Assembly: GCA_022181005.1 (NCBI GenBank)
Contig: BQMV01000147.1
Span: 1 to 8,194, forward strand
Direction of reading: 5' to 3'
DNA: 8,194 bases
Source of the DNA: Anaerolineaceae bacterium
GTDB taxonomy: Bacteria; Chloroflexota; Anaerolineae; Anaerolineales; Villigracilaceae
The translations under genes and the position numbers were made by a program. Positions 1 through 6,497 of the stretch are shown here, one piece after another; the stretch's first letter is position 1, and the number at the start of each line of letters is the position of its first letter. The notes beneath the pieces were generated by a model. It was not told the origin of the DNA and ran no database searches. It saw nothing but the letters and a program-made list of their open reading frames with translations.

Positions 1-31
1 ACTGGAGTTCAGACGTGTGCTCTTCCGATCT
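1..31. other. Illumina TruSeq read-2 adapter remnant (artefact)
   Basis: The first 31 bases match, without a mismatch that I can see, the TruSeq read-2 primer/adapter arm ending in GCTCTTCCGATCT. They are not genomic. The real insert begins at base 32 (tccacgactc). The junction cuts the minus-strand trans-sulfuration gene, whose frame continues open into the adapter. Confidence 0.98.
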
Positions 32-978
32 TCCACGACTCGGACGGCGGCGTCTCTTCCGCCTTTGACGATGAATGAGATCATGCCGCCGCCGTTTAGC
101 ATTTGATGCTTTGCCGTCTTTTGTTGCGGATGGCTTGTGTGGTAAGGATAGAAAATTTTCTCTACTTTGGGGTGGCTCGCGAGAAATTCAACGATCGCCG
201 TTGCGTTCTCGTAATGACGTTCCATGCGGAGAGGCAGGGTCTTGATCCCGCGCAAGACGAGAAAGCAGTCCATCGGTCCTGGAACCGCGCCGACCGCGTT
301 TTGTAAGAAGTAGAGTCTGTCTGCCAATTCTTTGTCTTTGACGATCGCCGCGCCGCCGACCACATCCGAATGACCGCCGAGATATTTTGTCATTGAGTGG
401 ACGACGATGTCTGCGCCGAGTTCGAGCGGGCGCTGGAGGTAGGGCGTGGCAAACGTGTTGTCTACGGCAAGCAACGGTTTGTTTGGATGCGCATGGACGA
501 TCTCGGCGACGGCTTGAATGTTGGTGATGCGCAAATAGGGATTTGTCGGCGTCTCCAGCCAGACGAGGCGTGTGGAAGGCGTTAACGCTTCGGCGACCGA
601 TTCGGGGTCGGTCGTATCGGCAAACGTGAAGTCAAGGTTGAAGCGCCGCAAGATTTTATCGAAGAGGCGGAAGGCGCCGCCGTACACATCATTGCCCGCC
701 AGCACATGATCGCCGGCGTTGAGCAATTGCAAGACTGTATTCGTGGCGGCGAGCCCCGAGGCAAACGCCAGCCCGAACGATCCGCTTTCGAGCGCGGCGA
801 GACAATCTTGCAGCGCTTTGCGAGTGGGGTTCAACGTGCGCGAATATTCGTATCCTTGCCGTGGCTTGCCTACGCCGTCCTGCTTGTATGTAGAGGTGAG
901 ATAGACCGGCGTCATTACCGCCCCGTTGTTTGGGTCGGGCTCTTGCCCGGCGTGGATGGCTAACGTTTCGAATTTCAT
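32..978 (-). CDS. Cystathionine gamma-synthase/gamma-lyase family PLP enzyme, C-terminus missing
   Basis: This is a fold-type I PLP enzyme of the Cys/Met metabolism family. The family performs gamma-replacement or elimination on homoserine esters, cystathionine or methionine in the cytoplasm, normally as a tetramer. The ATG at 976-978 follows AAGGAGA with a 4-nt spacer. 315 residues are present of a usual 380-400; the rest is lost at the adapter junction. Visible motifs are YEYSR (Y45, R47, phosphate contacts to the neighbouring subunit), NPTR (50-53), VYGG with Y99 stacking on PLP, AVDNTFATP with D173 (pyridine nitrogen) and SMTKYLGGHSD with catalytic K198. This spacing is close to that of E. 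coli MetB. L49 replaces the usual Gly before NPTR. The missing C-terminus carries residues that help separate synthase from lyase, so the exact reaction stays open; methionine gamma-lyase is another possibility. The gene is divergent from the PIG-L gene, 73 bp away. Confidence 0.93.
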
Positions 979-982
979 GTTG

Positions 983-989
983 TCTCCTT
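983..989 (-). promoter_or_regulatory. Ribosome binding site of the trans-sulfuration gene
   Basis: Read on the minus strand the sequence is AAGGAGA followed by CAAC and ATG. This is a near-perfect Shine-Dalgarno with a 4-nt spacer. It fixes the start codon at 978. Confidence 0.85.
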
Positions 990-999
990 GTAAATTTTT

Positions 1000-1011
1000 A
1001 CGCAATTGCGT
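1000..1011. promoter_or_regulatory. Perfect 12-bp palindrome, candidate operator
   Basis: ACGCAATTGCGT is fully self-complementary. It sits in the 73-bp gap between two divergent genes, about 22 bp from the minus-strand start codon and 41 bp from the plus-strand start codon. Its position suits a repressor site controlling one or both genes. No regulator gene is adjacent, so the assignment is inference only. Confidence 0.4.
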
Positions 1012-1036
1012 TGTCTGAATTTTGATTTCAAATTCG

Positions 1037-1042
1037 ATTATA
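1037..1042 (-). promoter_or_regulatory. Candidate -10 element for the minus-strand gene
   Basis: The minus strand reads TATAAT exactly. It would start a transcript near 1030 with a leader of about 50 nt that includes the 12-bp palindrome. No convincing -35 is seen at 16-18 bp; TTGTCA occurs upstream but is too close. The plus strand at the same place reads gattatac and could serve the PIG-L gene only as an almost leaderless promoter. Confidence 0.35.
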
Positions 1043-1043
1043 C

Positions 1044-1047
1044 GAGG
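1044..1047 (+). promoter_or_regulatory. Ribosome binding site deciding the PIG-L start
   Basis: GAGG followed by AAAA and the ATG at 1052. It supports the 280-residue product rather than the longer one starting at the upstream TTG. Confidence 0.65.
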
Positions 1048-1051
1048 AAAA

Positions 1052-1894
1052 ATGACAAAGACGATTTTAACGGTGTTGGCTCACCCAGACGATGAGACCT
1101 TTGGCTTGGGCGGAACGCTTGCCTTATACACTCGACGCGGATACGACGCGTATTATCTTTGCGCTACGCGCGGCGAGGCTGGCGCGGTGGACGAGGAATT
1201 CATGCAAGGTTTTAAGGATATCGCCGCATTGCGCACAGATGAATTGATGCGCGCTGCAAAAATTCTAGGCTTAAAGGATGTTTTCTTTTTAGGATATCGC
1301 GATTCGGGCATGAACGGCTCGGACGACAACAAAAATCCTAACGCGCAGGTCAATTATTCCATTGAAGAGACGGCGGGGCGCGTTGTGAAGTACATCCGCG
1401 AACTTAAGCCAGATATCGTCATCACGTTCGACCCGATCGGCGGATACAAACATCCCGACCATATCCATATTCAACGCGCAACGACGCTCGCGTTCGAAAA
1501 AGCGAATGACGCGTCCTTTCACCCGGAGGCTGGCGCGCCGTTTCAACCGAGCGCGCTTTACTACCACGTCTTCCCGCGCGGATTTATCAAGTGGTCGGTG
1601 CGGCTTCTGCTGCTCTTCGGCAAAGACCCGCGCAAGTGGGGGCGCAACAAAGATATTGACCTGACCGACCTGATCGCGGACTTCCCGGTTCATGCGCGGC
1701 TGAACGTCCGCTCCGTGGCGAGCGTGAAACGCGCGGCGAGCGAACAGCACGCTTCGCAGGGCGGCGGTCAGATGCGCCGCGGATTGATGGGGTTTGTGTT
1801 TAAGTTAATCGGCGACCGCGATGAATTTATGCGCGCTTATCCGCCGGTAAATGGGACCTTTCGCGTTAAACGCGATCTCTTCGATTTAAGCTAA
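1052..1894 (+). CDS. PIG-L/LmbE family zinc-dependent N-deacetylase
   Basis: The 280-residue cytoplasmic enzyme belongs to the family that removes acetyl (or other acyl) groups from N-acetylglucosamine-type substrates, including MshB and BshB of mycothiol and bacillithiol synthesis and Mca amidases. AHPDDE at residues 10-15 gives zinc ligands H11 and D14 and base D13. GYKHPDH at 131-137 gives H134 and the third zinc ligand H137. GYRDSGM at 81-87 is a further family block often seen in the MshB/Mca branch. I chose the ATG at 1052, which follows GAGG (1044-1047), over an in-frame TTG at 1022. The TTG would add ten residues ahead of the conserved strand and has no visible ribosome binding site. 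The C-terminal part (about 190-280) contains a basic, Ala-rich helix region and ends FRVKRDLFDLS. The exact substrate cannot be read from sequence. It is transcribed away from the trans-sulfuration gene. Confidence 0.92.
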   Translation: MTKTILTVLAHPDDETFGLGGTLALYTRRGYDAYYLCATRGEAGAVDEEFMQGFKDIAALRTDELMRAAKILGLKDVFFLGYRDSGMNGSDDNKNPNAQVNYSIEETAGRVVKYIRELKPDIVITFDPIGGYKHPDHIHIQRATTLAFEKANDASFHPEAGAPFQPSALYYHVFPRGFIKWSVRLLLLFGKDPRKWGRNKDIDLTDLIADFPVHARLNVRSVASVKRAASEQHASQGGGQMRRGLMGFVFKLIGDRDEFMRAYPPVNGTFRVKRDLFDLS

Positions 1895-1948
1895 ATTAGC
1901 GAGGGAACTTACGGCGCGGTTCTTCCGTCTATGAAAAGCGCGGCGACA

Positions 1949-1957
1949 TGTTAGAAT
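1949..1957 (+). promoter_or_regulatory. Candidate extended -10 promoter of the ABC operon
   Basis: TGTTAGAAT combines an extended TGn motif with TAGAAT (five of six to TATAAT). It lies in the 128-bp gap (1895-2022) before the Yip1 gene and would give a leader of about 60 nt. No good -35 is visible 16-18 bp upstream, which is tolerable for an extended -10. The rest of the gap shows no clear terminator for the PIG-L gene and no RNA gene. Confidence 0.45.
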
Positions 1958-2022
1958 CTACGCGCCCAAAGATGCATGCGTCAATTGCAGAAACTTTGGA
2001 GTCTCTTCGGTAGAGCGGATGT

Positions 2023-2754
2023 ATGACGGAAACAGTAAAAGAAACAACGACGATGCGGCGGTTTGATGTTGCGCGACTGTTGACTATTTTGATTCGTCCA
2101 CGCGAGGCGTTCGCGCCGATGAGCGCCGATAAACGCGGGACGTGGTTGACGCCTATGCTGGCGTTAACGCTCTCATCTATTCTTGCGATTGTCGCGAGCG
2201 GCTATCTCAAAACGCAAGCCGCGTTGGAGGGGGTGACGGAATTGCCTCCCGATTGGCAATATTGGACGCCCGACATGCAGCAGAGTTTCATGGATGCTCA
2301 GCAGACCGCGCAAGGTCCGCTTGTAAATTACGCGCTTCCCATGATCGGGGCGCTTGTCGTTCTATGGCTGGGTTGGATTGTATTTTCAGGGGTTATGCGG
2401 TTGGTCTCGACCCTGCTCGGCGGGCGCGGCTCGATGCAGAGCGCCTTGAACGTGGTTGGCTGGGCGGGAACGCCATTTATCATCCGCGACATACTACGGG
2501 CGTTGTTCATGTTGATAACGAACCGGCAAGTTTCCAGCCCGGGTCTTTCGGGGTTTGCTGAGACGGGTTTTTTCTCTCAACTTCTCGCTCGAACCGATTT
2601 ATTCTTTTTTTGGAACATCGCTTTGCTCGCGATCGGATTCTCGATTGTAGACGGCTTGCCTAAACGTAAAACGTTGATCGGAACGCTGGTCGTTGTAATC
2701 CTCTGGCTCATGATTCAAGCCGGCGCAGGCGCGGCGATCGCTAATTTGGGGTGA
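2023..2754 (+). CDS. Yip1-family multi-pass membrane protein
   Basis: A 243-residue integral membrane protein. A short polar N-terminus (about 1-40) contains the LIRPREAFAPM stretch typical of bacterial Yip1-domain proteins. Five hydrophobic segments follow, at about 42-61, 99-125, 143-165, 192-210 and 217-240. A polar loop of about 35 residues separates the first two, and a loop rich in Ser, Gly and Phe separates the third and fourth. There is no catalytic motif. The start has only a weak GCGGA-like site; an in-frame ATG eleven codons in (2053) has none, so the upstream ATG is kept. It opens the operon, and its TGA ends one base before the GTG of the ATPase gene, implying coupled translation. 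The molecular role of bacterial Yip1 proteins is poorly known. Its place here suggests a partner or assembly factor of the ABC system, which is inference. Confidence 0.82.
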   Translation: MTETVKETTTMRRFDVARLLTILIRPREAFAPMSADKRGTWLTPMLALTLSSILAIVASGYLKTQAALEGVTELPPDWQYWTPDMQQSFMDAQQTAQGPLVNYALPMIGALVVLWLGWIVFSGVMRLVSTLLGGRGSMQSALNVVGWAGTPFIIRDILRALFMLITNRQVSSPGLSGFAETGFFSQLLARTDLFFFWNIALLAIGFSIVDGLPKRKTLIGTLVVVILWLMIQAGAGAAIANLG

Positions 2755-2755
2755 T

Positions 2756-3475
2756 GTGAGCGAGCCGTTTATCCGCATTGCTGGGCTGACGAAACATTTT
2801 GAAATGGGCGGGCAAGTTGTGCGCGCATTGGATAATGTTGACGTCGAGATCGAAGAGGGAACTTTCACGGTCGTAATGGGACCTTCCGGCTCGGGGAAAA
2901 GCACGTTGCTTTACCTCCTAGGCGGATTGGACCGCGCTACTTCCGGCGAGATTTCCATCGAGGGCGAACGGCTCGATCAGATGGACGAGAACGCGTTGGC
3001 GCTCTTCCGCCGCCGCACGATGGGATTCGTCTTCCAATCTTTTAACTTAATTCCCAGCATGGATGCGCTGGAGAACGTTGGGTTTCCCATGCAATTTGCA
3101 GGGACGAACGCCAAACAACGAAAAATCCGCGCGCAAGAGTTGTTGGCGCAGGTCGGTTTGGAGAATCGCGCCGATCATCGCCCTTCCGAACTCTCCGGCG
3201 GGCAACAACAGCGTGTCGCCATCGCGCGGGCTTTGGTGAACGCCCCTAAACTGATTCTTGCGGATGAACCGACCGGTAACCTCGACACATCCAGCGGCAG
3301 CGCGGTTATGCGCGTGCTGTCTGATTTGCATAAGGCTGGGCGCACCGTGCTGGTGGTGACTCACGATCCGCGCATGACGCATTTTGCCACGCATAGAATT
3401 TACCTGCTTGATGGGCGCGTCGTCGGCGAAGCGGAGTACGAATCCGCCGCGCTGGAAGCGTTGCAGATCGAATAA
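2756..3475 (+). CDS. ABC transporter ATP-binding protein, LolD/MacB/FtsE type
   Basis: The 239-residue ATPase has a complete nucleotide-binding domain: Walker A GPSGSGKST (42-50, K48), Q-loop Q94 in FVFQSFNLIP, signature LSGGQQQR (146-153), Walker B LILADE with catalytic E171, D-loop NLDTS (175-179) and switch H203 in VTHD. The length and the GGLDRATSG and LSGGQQQRVAIARAL blocks are those of the MacB/LolD/FtsE group, which pairs with four-helix permeases and transmits force across the membrane rather than importing solutes. The start is GTG at 2756, one base after the stop of the Yip1 gene. The resulting N-terminus MSEPFIRIAGLTKHF is the usual one for the family. The stretch GGGGTGA just ahead is too close to be a normal ribosome binding site, so translation is probably coupled. 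The partner permease is at 5171-6487. Confidence 0.96.
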   Translation: MSEPFIRIAGLTKHFEMGGQVVRALDNVDVEIEEGTFTVVMGPSGSGKSTLLYLLGGLDRATSGEISIEGERLDQMDENALALFRRRTMGFVFQSFNLIPSMDALENVGFPMQFAGTNAKQRKIRAQELLAQVGLENRADHRPSELSGGQQQRVAIARALVNAPKLILADEPTGNLDTSSGSAVMRVLSDLHKAGRTVLVVTHDPRMTHFATHRIYLLDGRVVGEAEYESAALEALQIE

Positions 3476-3485
3476 ATTGATAAAT

Positions 3486-3490
3486 AGGAA
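3486..3490 (+). promoter_or_regulatory. Ribosome binding site of the secreted IPT/CARDB protein
   Basis: AGGAA lies 7 nt ahead of the ATG at 3498 in a very A-rich 22-bp gap. It decides the start: an in-frame ATG at 3384, inside the ATPase gene, would put 38 unrelated residues before an otherwise typical signal peptide. Confidence 0.75.
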
Positions 3491-3497
3491 AAATAAA

Positions 3498-5174
3498 ATG
3501 AAACGCTTTCGCATGATATCCATTTCGACGCTGTTGGCGTTGGTCTTTTCCGCAATGCCTCTTTCGGCGCGCGCCGCGACGATTATCCGAGTCAGGCCGA
3601 AACTGATTACAAACGATGTCGCGACGACAATTACGATTACCGGAAGCGGTTTTTTAGTCGGTTCTGCGGTTGTGTTGTTAGCTGGTTCCGCGTTGCCTAC
3701 GACCGTTATAAACGATACGATTATTACAGCCGTAGTCCCGGCCGGTCAAAAGGAGGGCAAATACAATGTGACCATAGCAAATGGCGTTGACCCGAATGAG
3801 ACCTGCGTAGAATGCCTCGAAGTTAAGGCGCCGGCGGCTACGGTTTTTAAACGCCCGCAGATTGTAGTGAATATGACCGCTGTGAAGGGCGCCGCTGAAA
3901 CGAAAGGCGAGTTTAATGTGCGCGTCTATCTTGAGAATGCCGGCGGCGCGGCGGCGTACGGCGTGCAAGCGGTTTTTACATCGCCGGAACTTGCGCCTCT
4001 TGAGAACGGCGGAATTGAGGCGTTGGGCGAAATAGGCGTGGGAAACCATGCCAGCCTTGCGCAGGGTTTCCGCCTTACGGAACAAGTCTATGGGCAGAAA
4101 GTGGTCGTGGTAGACCTAACGGTCACTTATTACGACAGCGCTGGCACAACCTATTCCGATAAATTTACGCTTCCGGTTGTGGTCAGCGGGGGCGCCTACA
4201 GCGGCGTTGCCGCCGCAACCTCCACTCCTACCGGAGTGAAAAGCTCGCAATTGGTGATCAGCGGATATTCAACCGATATTGATCCGCTTCAACCAGGCGA
4301 AAAATTTGCGCTCAAATTAACGATTCAAAATGTAGGCAACGCCAAAGCCCAACGCATCACCATGATTGTAGGCGGCGGCTCAAGCGGCTCTTCGGGCGAA
4401 ACGCCCCAACCGGGCGGGGTTTCGGGCGGCGGAGGCGACTTCGCCAACTTCGCCCCGGTCGGCGCGTCGAACGTGCAGTCGTTGGGCGAACTGGATTCTG
4501 GAGATCGAATCGAAGCGTCTCAAAATTTGGTGGTTAACGTATCTACGAACCCCGGCGCGTACCCCATGCGGATCACGTTCTCGTATTTGAACGATAAGAA
4601 CGAAGTGATCAACGACGAACAAGTGATCACACTGCTTGTCTACAGCCTTCCGAATGTAGACGTTAGCTTTTACCAGCCGGCGGGTGAATTCTTTATCGCC
4701 CAGTCCGGCGTTTTACCGATTCAGATCGCCAACGTGGGCAAGCGACTTGTTGTGTTGGGCAATGTAAAGGTTGAGTCGGATAATGGATTGGTTGAGAGCG
4801 GAGCGGGACTGGTTGGCTCGCTCGATGTTGGCGGATTCTTCACTATTGATCCTCTATTCACGCCAGATCAGCAAGGCGCCGCTGAAATCAATGTAGTCGT
4901 AGATTATTTGGACGATTTCAACCAGCCGCGAACGTTCACAAAAACCCTTAATGTCAACGTGACTGAACAACTTATCGAAGAAACGCCAGAAGCGCCGGGC
5001 GGGTTTGAAGAGCCGGTAACGGAAACGTTCTGGCAAAAGGTGAAACGCTTCATTTTTGGCATACTTGGCTTGGATAGCGCTCCGCCTTCCGATGTGGAAC
5101 CCGCTCCGATGGAAGGAAGCGGCGGTTTCGAAGAAGCCGCGCCTGTGGCGCCCGGCGGCAAAAACGGGCCATGA
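3498..5174 (+). CDS. Secreted IPT/TIG and CARDB-like (COG1361-type) protein of the ABC operon
   Basis: This 558-residue exported protein has an N-terminal signal peptide: MKRFR, a hydrophobic core at 7-22, and likely cleavage after ARA at about 24-26. Next is an IPT/TIG-like beta-sandwich (about 28-110) with TITITGSGF and a C103-x-x-C106 pair. Three CARDB/NEW3-like units follow, at about 118-228 (VYLENAGGAAAYGV), 248-382 (LTIQNVGNAKAQRI, interrupted by a Gly/Ser-rich insert at 291-315) and 385-490 (IQIANVGKRLV). The tail (491-558) is acidic and Pro/Gly-rich. It contains one aromatic, basic then hydrophobic segment, FWQKVKRFIFGILGL (511-525), and a repeated GGFEE motif (501-505 and 542-546). 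Such proteins resemble S-layer or adhesion-like COG1361 proteins. Lying between ATPase and permease, it probably acts on the outer face as adaptor or substrate-binding partner. Its stop overlaps the permease start (ATGA). The function is inferred; the domain calls come from reading, not from a profile search. Confidence 0.8.
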   Translation: MKRFRMISISTLLALVFSAMPLSARAATIIRVRPKLITNDVATTITITGSGFLVGSAVVLLAGSALPTTVINDTIITAVVPAGQKEGKYNVTIANGVDPNETCVECLEVKAPAATVFKRPQIVVNMTAVKGAAETKGEFNVRVYLENAGGAAAYGVQAVFTSPELAPLENGGIEALGEIGVGNHASLAQGFRLTEQVYGQKVVVVDLTVTYYDSAGTTYSDKFTLPVVVSGGAYSGVAAATSTPTGVKSSQLVISGYSTDIDPLQPGEKFALKLTIQNVGNAKAQRITMIVGGGSSGSSGETPQPGGVSGGGGDFANFAPVGASNVQSLGELDSGDRIEASQNLVVNVSTNPGAYPMRITFSYLNDKNEVINDEQVITLLVYSLPNVDVSFYQPAGEFFIAQSGVLPIQIANVGKRLVVLGNVKVESDNGLVESGAGLVGSLDVGGFFTIDPLFTPDQQGAAEINVVVDYLDDFNQPRTFTKTLNVNVTEQLIEETPEAPGGFEEPVTETFWQKVKRFIFGILGLDSAPPSDVEPAPMEGSGGFEEAAPVAPGGKNGP

Positions 5175-6487
5175 AGTTTTTTGATTTACTCCGCCTCGTT
5201 GCGGGAAACCTTACGCGCCGAAAGGCGCGCGTCGCGCTGACCGCTGTCGGCGTTGTGATCGGCACGGCGGCGGTTGTCGTTCTAGTCTCGCTGGCAAGCG
5301 GCTTGCGACAGAGCGCCAGCGAGCAATTGTATGGCATCGGCGATCTGACATTGATTCAGGTAAGTCCTTCTTATGGAGGCGAGGGTATGTATATGGGCGG
5401 CGGAGGAGCAATTTCGTCGCCCAGCGACGTGAAGTTGCTGACCAATTCTGCGCTGGAAGATTTTCGCGCCATTCCCGGCGTCGAGTCGGTTATTCCGCGC
5501 GAATATTTGATGTCAAGCGCGTTGATTAAATTTCAAAAGCTTGAAATGTACCCGAACATCATCGGGATTGGGACGAACGATGTGGCAGATCTCGGCGATA
5601 CGACAGATCGCGGATCAACGGAACTGGGACGGGGAAGCATTGTAATCGGCGTTACCGTCCCGCAAAGTTTCTACGATCCAAATTTGCGGCCCGGCAAAGA
5701 ACCGCCCCCGCCGCCCGATTTGTTCAATCAACAAGTGCAGATGGTCGTGTTCAAATATGATTCGGAAGGGCATGAAACGCGCAAAAACATCGCTTTGCGC
5801 GTTACGGGCGTTTTGAAAGAAACGCGCGGCGAATCGGACTGGGCTATTTACATGCCGCTGGAGCAGGTGAAACTGCTCAATGAGTGGTCGCAGAATCGGC
5901 GCTTCAATTACAACAAAGACGGTTACAGCATGGCGATCGTCAAAGTGACAGATGCGAACCAAGCCATGGAAGTCGCCGATCAGATCACTGCGATGGGATT
6001 TCAAGCGTACACACCGCAATCGTTTTTGGAAGGCATCAATAATTTCTTCATTATCCTTCAGGTTATTTTTGGCGGCGTGGGCGCCATCGCGCTGTTGGTG
6101 GCGGCAATAGGCATCGCTAATACGATGGCGATGTCTATCCTTGAACGCACGCGCGAGATCGGGCTGATGAAAGCCGTCGGAGCCACGAACCGCGATGTGC
6201 TCGCTATTTTTCTTGGCGAAGCGGCGGGCATCGGCTTTTTAGGCGGGTTGGGCGGCATCGCGGTCGGATGGTTGGCTTCGCAAGCCATCAATATCTTAGC
6301 GTCTATCTACATGGCGAATCAAGCTGGGCAACAAGGAAGCGGACTGCCCAGCGTCGCGGCAGTCATACCGCTCTGGTTGCCGGTCTTTGCGCTTGTATTT
6401 TCAACGTTGGTAGGAATGCTTTCTGGGTTGTATCCTGCGTTGCGCGCCGCGACGATGGTCCCCGTGCTGGCGCTCAAATATGAATAA
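5171..6487 (+). CDS. MacB/FtsX-type ABC transporter permease
   Basis: The 438-residue permease has the MacB layout. A cytoplasmic N-terminal helix with NLTRRKAR (13-20) precedes TM1 (about 21-44). A large extracytoplasmic domain (about 45-288) follows, then a C-terminal FtsX domain with TM2 (about 291-316), TM3 (343-375) and TM4 (398-420). ERTREIGLMKAVGATNRDV (325-343) between TM2 and TM3 is the hallmark coupling region that contacts the ATPase. The protein ends in the usual PALRAATMVPVLALKYE. The external domain carries a Gly-rich loop (GGGG, 76-79) and five consecutive prolines (178-182). There is no fused ATPase, unlike E. coli MacB, so it uses the separate ATPase at 2756-3475. The ATG overlaps the stop of the preceding gene by ATGA and has no strong ribosome binding site, suggesting coupled translation. 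Substrate unknown: peptide or lipid export, or envelope remodelling, are all possible. Confidence 0.95.
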   Translation: MKFFDLLRLVAGNLTRRKARVALTAVGVVIGTAAVVVLVSLASGLRQSASEQLYGIGDLTLIQVSPSYGGEGMYMGGGGAISSPSDVKLLTNSALEDFRAIPGVESVIPREYLMSSALIKFQKLEMYPNIIGIGTNDVADLGDTTDRGSTELGRGSIVIGVTVPQSFYDPNLRPGKEPPPPPDLFNQQVQMVVFKYDSEGHETRKNIALRVTGVLKETRGESDWAIYMPLEQVKLLNEWSQNRRFNYNKDGYSMAIVKVTDANQAMEVADQITAMGFQAYTPQSFLEGINNFFIILQVIFGGVGAIALLVAAIGIANTMAMSILERTREIGLMKAVGATNRDVLAIFLGEAAGIGFLGGLGGIAVGWLASQAINILASIYMANQAGQQGSGLPSVAAVIPLWLPVFALVFSTLVGMLSGLYPALRAATMVPVLALKYE

Positions 6488-6497
6488 CGCGTAGAAA

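Noticed and set aside
1289..1750. Minus-strand open frame of 153 codons opposite the PIG-L gene
   Set aside because: Antisense shadow of a gene with all catalytic motifs; the translation is Arg/Val-rich with no recognisable domain or ribosome binding site.
1895..2022. Possible small RNA or tRNA in the 128-bp gap before the Yip1 gene
   Set aside because: No cloverleaf, no conserved T-loop sequence and no strong hairpin could be found; only a promoter-like element is supported.
2142..2561. Plus-strand open frame of 139 codons inside the Yip1 gene
   Set aside because: Alternative frame of a membrane-protein gene; Arg/Ala/Gly-rich with no hydrophobic or domain pattern.
3384..3497. Longer version of the secreted protein beginning within the ATPase gene
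   Set aside because: It would place 38 unrelated residues before a standard signal peptide, and the ATG at 3498 has a good ribosome binding site.
3047..3523. Minus-strand open frame of 158 codons opposite the ABC ATPase
   Set aside because: Lies wholly opposite a clearly functional ATPase; composition is that of a reverse-complement shadow.
4397..4424. GC-rich hairpin CGAAAC/GTTTCG within the secreted-protein gene
   Set aside because: It falls in the Gly/Pro-rich loop codons and is most simply a by-product of repeated GGC/GGG and GGCGAAAC-type codons; no regulatory position.
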